In this document: positions 5,589-7,463 of the stretch, in pieces
Numbering within the stretch: position 1 is the first letter of the stretch
Layout: each line of letters starts with the position of its first letter
NCBI GenBank assembly: GCA_944363005.1
Contig: CALVTV010000048.1
Coordinates: 1 to 7,463, forward strand
DNA from: an uncultured Clostridia bacterium
Lineage (GTDB): Bacteria; Bacillota; Clostridia; Christensenellales; Aristaeellaceae
Length of the DNA: 7,463 nt
Direction of reading: 5' to 3'
Program-made: the position numbers and the translations under genes
Notes under the pieces: model-generated
Databases searched by the model: none
What the model saw: the letters and a program-made list of their open reading frames with translations, nothing else
Told to the model about the DNA's origin: nothing

Positions 5589-5808
5589 GATAGCATGCTC
5601 TGCATGGGGCTGCGCGCATGGAAACACGGCGTCTGTCGCGCCGCACGCTTCTCCATGTTTTTTAGCACATTGGAACGCCCATCAGGGCAAACCGGGAAGA
5701 ATTGCGCCCGGTCATTCGTCTTTTGCATATCCGGGAATCTCCTTTTCCATTTTCCCCGTTTCCGGGGGAGCTGCTCATCTCTGCGCGCAAACACTGGAGG
5801 TCATCGCC
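5589..5808 (+). other. Long 5' leader / intergenic region before the L,D-transpeptidase gene
   Basis: The 315 bases between htrA and the next start codon hold the htrA terminator, one promoter and then about 220 bases of leader. Within the leader I see three short hairpins: CGGCG/CGCCG near 5627-5643, CCGGG/CCCGG near 5690-5710, and CCCCG-TTTC-CGGGG near 5754-5767, the last about 27 bases before the ribosome binding site. None matches a riboswitch family I know. The reading frame of the downstream gene is open through it, but codon choice and the lack of a ribosome binding site argue against coding. Confidence 0.45.
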
Positions 5809-7353
5809 ATGCTCAAGCGCCTTTTGTCCCTGTTGCTCGTTCTCGCTGTGATCCTGCCTGCTGGCGCATGGGCGGAAAAGATCATTTTTGAGGACGAAGG
5901 GGAGGCAGCGGCCGCGCCCGAAGCGACGCCGTTCACCCTGCTGCAATACGGGGATTCCGGCGAGCACGTGCTCGCCGCCCAGGAGCGGCTGACCGATTTG
6001 GGCTATTACCACGGCAAGTGCTCCGGCGATTACCTCGAGGGCACGCAGAGCGCCGTGCGCCGCTTCCAGAAGTACAACGGCTTTCGCGAGACGGGCAAGC
6101 TCGACGAGGCGACCTGGGAGCGCCTGTTCTCCCCCGCCGCGATTCACCGCGACGGCTCCACGCCCTATGCCACGCCCTCGCCCGTTCCCGTGCTGACCCC
6201 GACGCCCTCGCCCACCCCGTTCGTCTTCACCCGCACGCTCAAGTACGGCGATCAAAACGACCTGGTTGCCGCGCTGCAAACGCGCCTTGCCGAGCTCGGC
6301 TTTTACCAGGCGAAGGTCTCCGGCGGCTATTACAACGTGACCCGCACGGCCGTGCGCGACTTTCAGGCGCAAAACGGGCTTTCCGTGGACGGCATCGCCG
6401 GGGAAGCGACGCAAACCGCGCTCTTTTCCGCGGACGCCGTGCCCGTAGACGCCACGCCGCGCCCCTCGCCCACGCCCGAACCCGCCAAGTACCTGCTGAC
6501 CGTGGACGTGGCCAATCAGATCACCCGCGCCTACACCTATGACGAAAACGGAGAATATACCGTGCTCGTGCGCGAGATGATCTGCTCCACCGGCACGGAC
6601 AAGTATCCCACGCCGCTGGGCACGACGATCATGCCCAAAAAGCGCGCGCGCTGGGGCTACTTCCCCCAGTGGGATTCCCACGCGCAGTACCTGACGCGCA
6701 TCGACTCGGCCAACGCCTTCCACTCCGTGCTCTACAGCCAGCCGGACGAGCGGACGCTCTCCGTCAGTTCCTTCGAGGCGCTGGGCACCAAGGCCTCCCA
6801 TGGCTGCGTGCGCCTGCTCGTCTCCGACGCCAAGTGGATTTACGACAACTGCGAGGAGGGCACGATCATCACCGTCATGGAGGGCGAGTACGACCCGGAA
6901 TACACCATGACGCTCAAGCCGACGCTCAACTCCTCGACCCTGCGCGAAAACCCGCTGCCCGAGCCGACGCCCACGCCCGTCTACGCCCGGGAAAACTTTC
7001 CGACGACCTACCGCACGCTCTCGCGGGGCAAGACCGGCGAGGACGTGTTCATGGTGCAAATGCGCCTGACGGAATTGGGCTATTATCACGGCACGGTGAC
7101 CGGCGGCTACTACGGCGGCACGATCGCCGCCGTCGAGGCCTTCCAGCGCGACCACGGCCTCTCGGTGGACGGCGCGGCCGGCGTGCAGACGCAGACCGTG
7201 CTCTTCAGCGAGGCGCTCGATCCCACGCCCGCGCCCACGCTTTCGCCCACGCCGTCTCCGACGCATTCGCCCGTCCCGACCGGTACCCCGCACCCGACCG
7301 CTTATCCGGCTTCGACCAACACCTATGTGCCCAGCAACGGAAGCGTCGGCTAA
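5809..7353 (+). CDS. Secreted L,D-transpeptidase (YkuD) with three peptidoglycan-binding repeats
   Basis: A 514-residue exported cell-wall enzyme predicted to make 3-3 peptide cross-links or attach molecules to peptidoglycan. The signal peptide is 1-22 (LKR, Leu-rich core, AWA before Glu23). Three PG_binding_1-type repeats of about 65 residues lie at 43-108, 142-207 and 402-467, with shared pattern YGD...LQ.RL.ELGYY...GGYY...AV..FQ...GLSVDG. The YkuD catalytic domain lies at about 227-358, with His305 (AFHSVLYS) and S330-H-G-C333-V-R-L; Cys333 is the nucleophile. Linkers at 121-138, 216-226, 384-390 and the C-terminal tail 470-514 are Thr/Pro/Ser-rich (TPTPSPTP type), likely flexible wall-spanning segments. 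The ATG at 5809 follows TGGAGG by eight bases and begins the signal peptide; 87 upstream in-frame codons are rejected. It is monocistronic, between its own promoter and terminator. The first repeat is the most diverged. Confidence 0.94.
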   Translation: MLKRLLSLLLVLAVILPAGAWAEKIIFEDEGEAAAAPEATPFTLLQYGDSGEHVLAAQERLTDLGYYHGKCSGDYLEGTQSAVRRFQKYNGFRETGKLDEATWERLFSPAAIHRDGSTPYATPSPVPVLTPTPSPTPFVFTRTLKYGDQNDLVAALQTRLAELGFYQAKVSGGYYNVTRTAVRDFQAQNGLSVDGIAGEATQTALFSADAVPVDATPRPSPTPEPAKYLLTVDVANQITRAYTYDENGEYTVLVREMICSTGTDKYPTPLGTTIMPKKRARWGYFPQWDSHAQYLTRIDSANAFHSVLYSQPDERTLSVSSFEALGTKASHGCVRLLVSDAKWIYDNCEEGTIITVMEGEYDPEYTMTLKPTLNSSTLRENPLPEPTPTPVYARENFPTTYRTLSRGKTGEDVFMVQMRLTELGYYHGTVTGGYYGGTIAAVEAFQRDHGLSVDGAAGVQTQTVLFSEALDPTPAPTLSPTPSPTHSPVPTGTPHPTAYPASTNTYVPSNGSVG

Positions 7354-7364
7354 TCCCCCCTGAC

Positions 7365-7418
7365 CTGCACGAAACGGCAGCCCCGCTGCGTTTACATTTC
7401 GTGCAGATTTTCATGTTT
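7365..7418 (+). terminator. Rho-independent terminator of the L,D-transpeptidase gene
   Basis: A perfect 10-bp stem, CTGCACGAAA (7365-7374) with TTTCGTGCAG (7397-7406), carries a nested hairpin GCAGC-CCC-GCTGC (7377-7389) and is followed by ATTTTCATGTTTT. It starts 11 bases after the stop codon. Confidence 0.85.
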
Positions 7419-7456
7419 TGCGCCTTTTCGCTCTTTTCCCGCACGGCGTTTCGCGG

Positions 7457-7462
7457 TATAAT
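7457..7462 (+). promoter_or_regulatory. Probable -10 box of the next gene at the right edge
   Basis: A perfect TATAAT in the context GCGGTATAATG lies about 40 bases after the terminator, in the same GGTATAATG context as the promoter at 5577. A weak TTTTCC is present 17 bases upstream (7434-7439). The gene it would serve is outside the window. Confidence 0.5.
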
Positions 7463-7463
7463 G

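Noticed and set aside
5685..5720. GGGCAAACC in the leader resembles the start of a c-di-GMP-I (GEMM) riboswitch
   Set aside because: The second hallmark (GGACGCAAAGC) and the tetraloop-receptor arrangement are absent downstream, so the match is a short coincidence.
5456..5794. 112-residue minus-strand frame over the htrA terminator and transpeptidase leader
   Set aside because: It crosses a terminator and a promoter, has no ribosome binding site and no recognisable features.
5548..5808. 87 in-frame codons upstream of the L,D-transpeptidase, which would lengthen it to 601 residues
   Set aside because: They overlap the terminator-to-promoter region and its TATAAT, have no ribosome binding site, and would bury the obvious signal peptide.

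Overview
The window looks like chromosomal DNA from a GC-rich member of the Clostridia, possibly a gut lineage. The evidence is AGGAGG-type ribosome binding sites, a tRNA with an encoded CCA end, consensus sigma-A-like promoters with 17-base spacers, T-tailed hairpin terminators, and envelope proteins with Thr/Pro/Ser-rich linkers. No 16S or other species marker is present, so placement below class is a guess.

Left edge to about 445: probably the end of a mobile or integrated element, visibly less GC-rich than the rest. It holds a 59-codon TTG-start gene (57-236), a strong terminator, and the orphan 3' end of a broken minus-strand gene (293-391). A hairpin terminator follows, next to the 3' end of a tRNA-Leu(CAG) gene (446-532, minus). 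The 3' segment of this tRNA does not pair with its own 5' half but is self-consistent with a different tRNA. This is what an integration event that swapped the 3' end would leave. The tRNA still has a near-consensus promoter.

614-4162: a ROK-family fructokinase-like sugar kinase (minus) is transcribed divergently from a MATE-type efflux transporter (plus). The transporter is followed by a cytoplasmic-looking serine hydrolase of the class C beta-lactamase/esterase fold, with its own promoter whose -35 box overlaps the transporter stop codon. The kinase has Ala where the ROK catalytic Asp is expected.

4163-7463: two secreted cell-envelope genes, each a separate transcription unit. The first is an HtrA-type trypsin-like serine protease with one PDZ domain. 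The second is an L,D-transpeptidase (YkuD domain) with three peptidoglycan-binding repeats, two before and one after the catalytic domain. It is preceded by an extended -10 promoter and a roughly 220-base leader. A last TATAAT at the right edge probably starts the next gene.

Apart from the tRNA/element junction and the kinase active site, this is ordinary sugar-metabolism, transport and envelope-maintenance content. I see no CRISPR array, toxin-antitoxin pair, defence island or clearly new multi-gene system.
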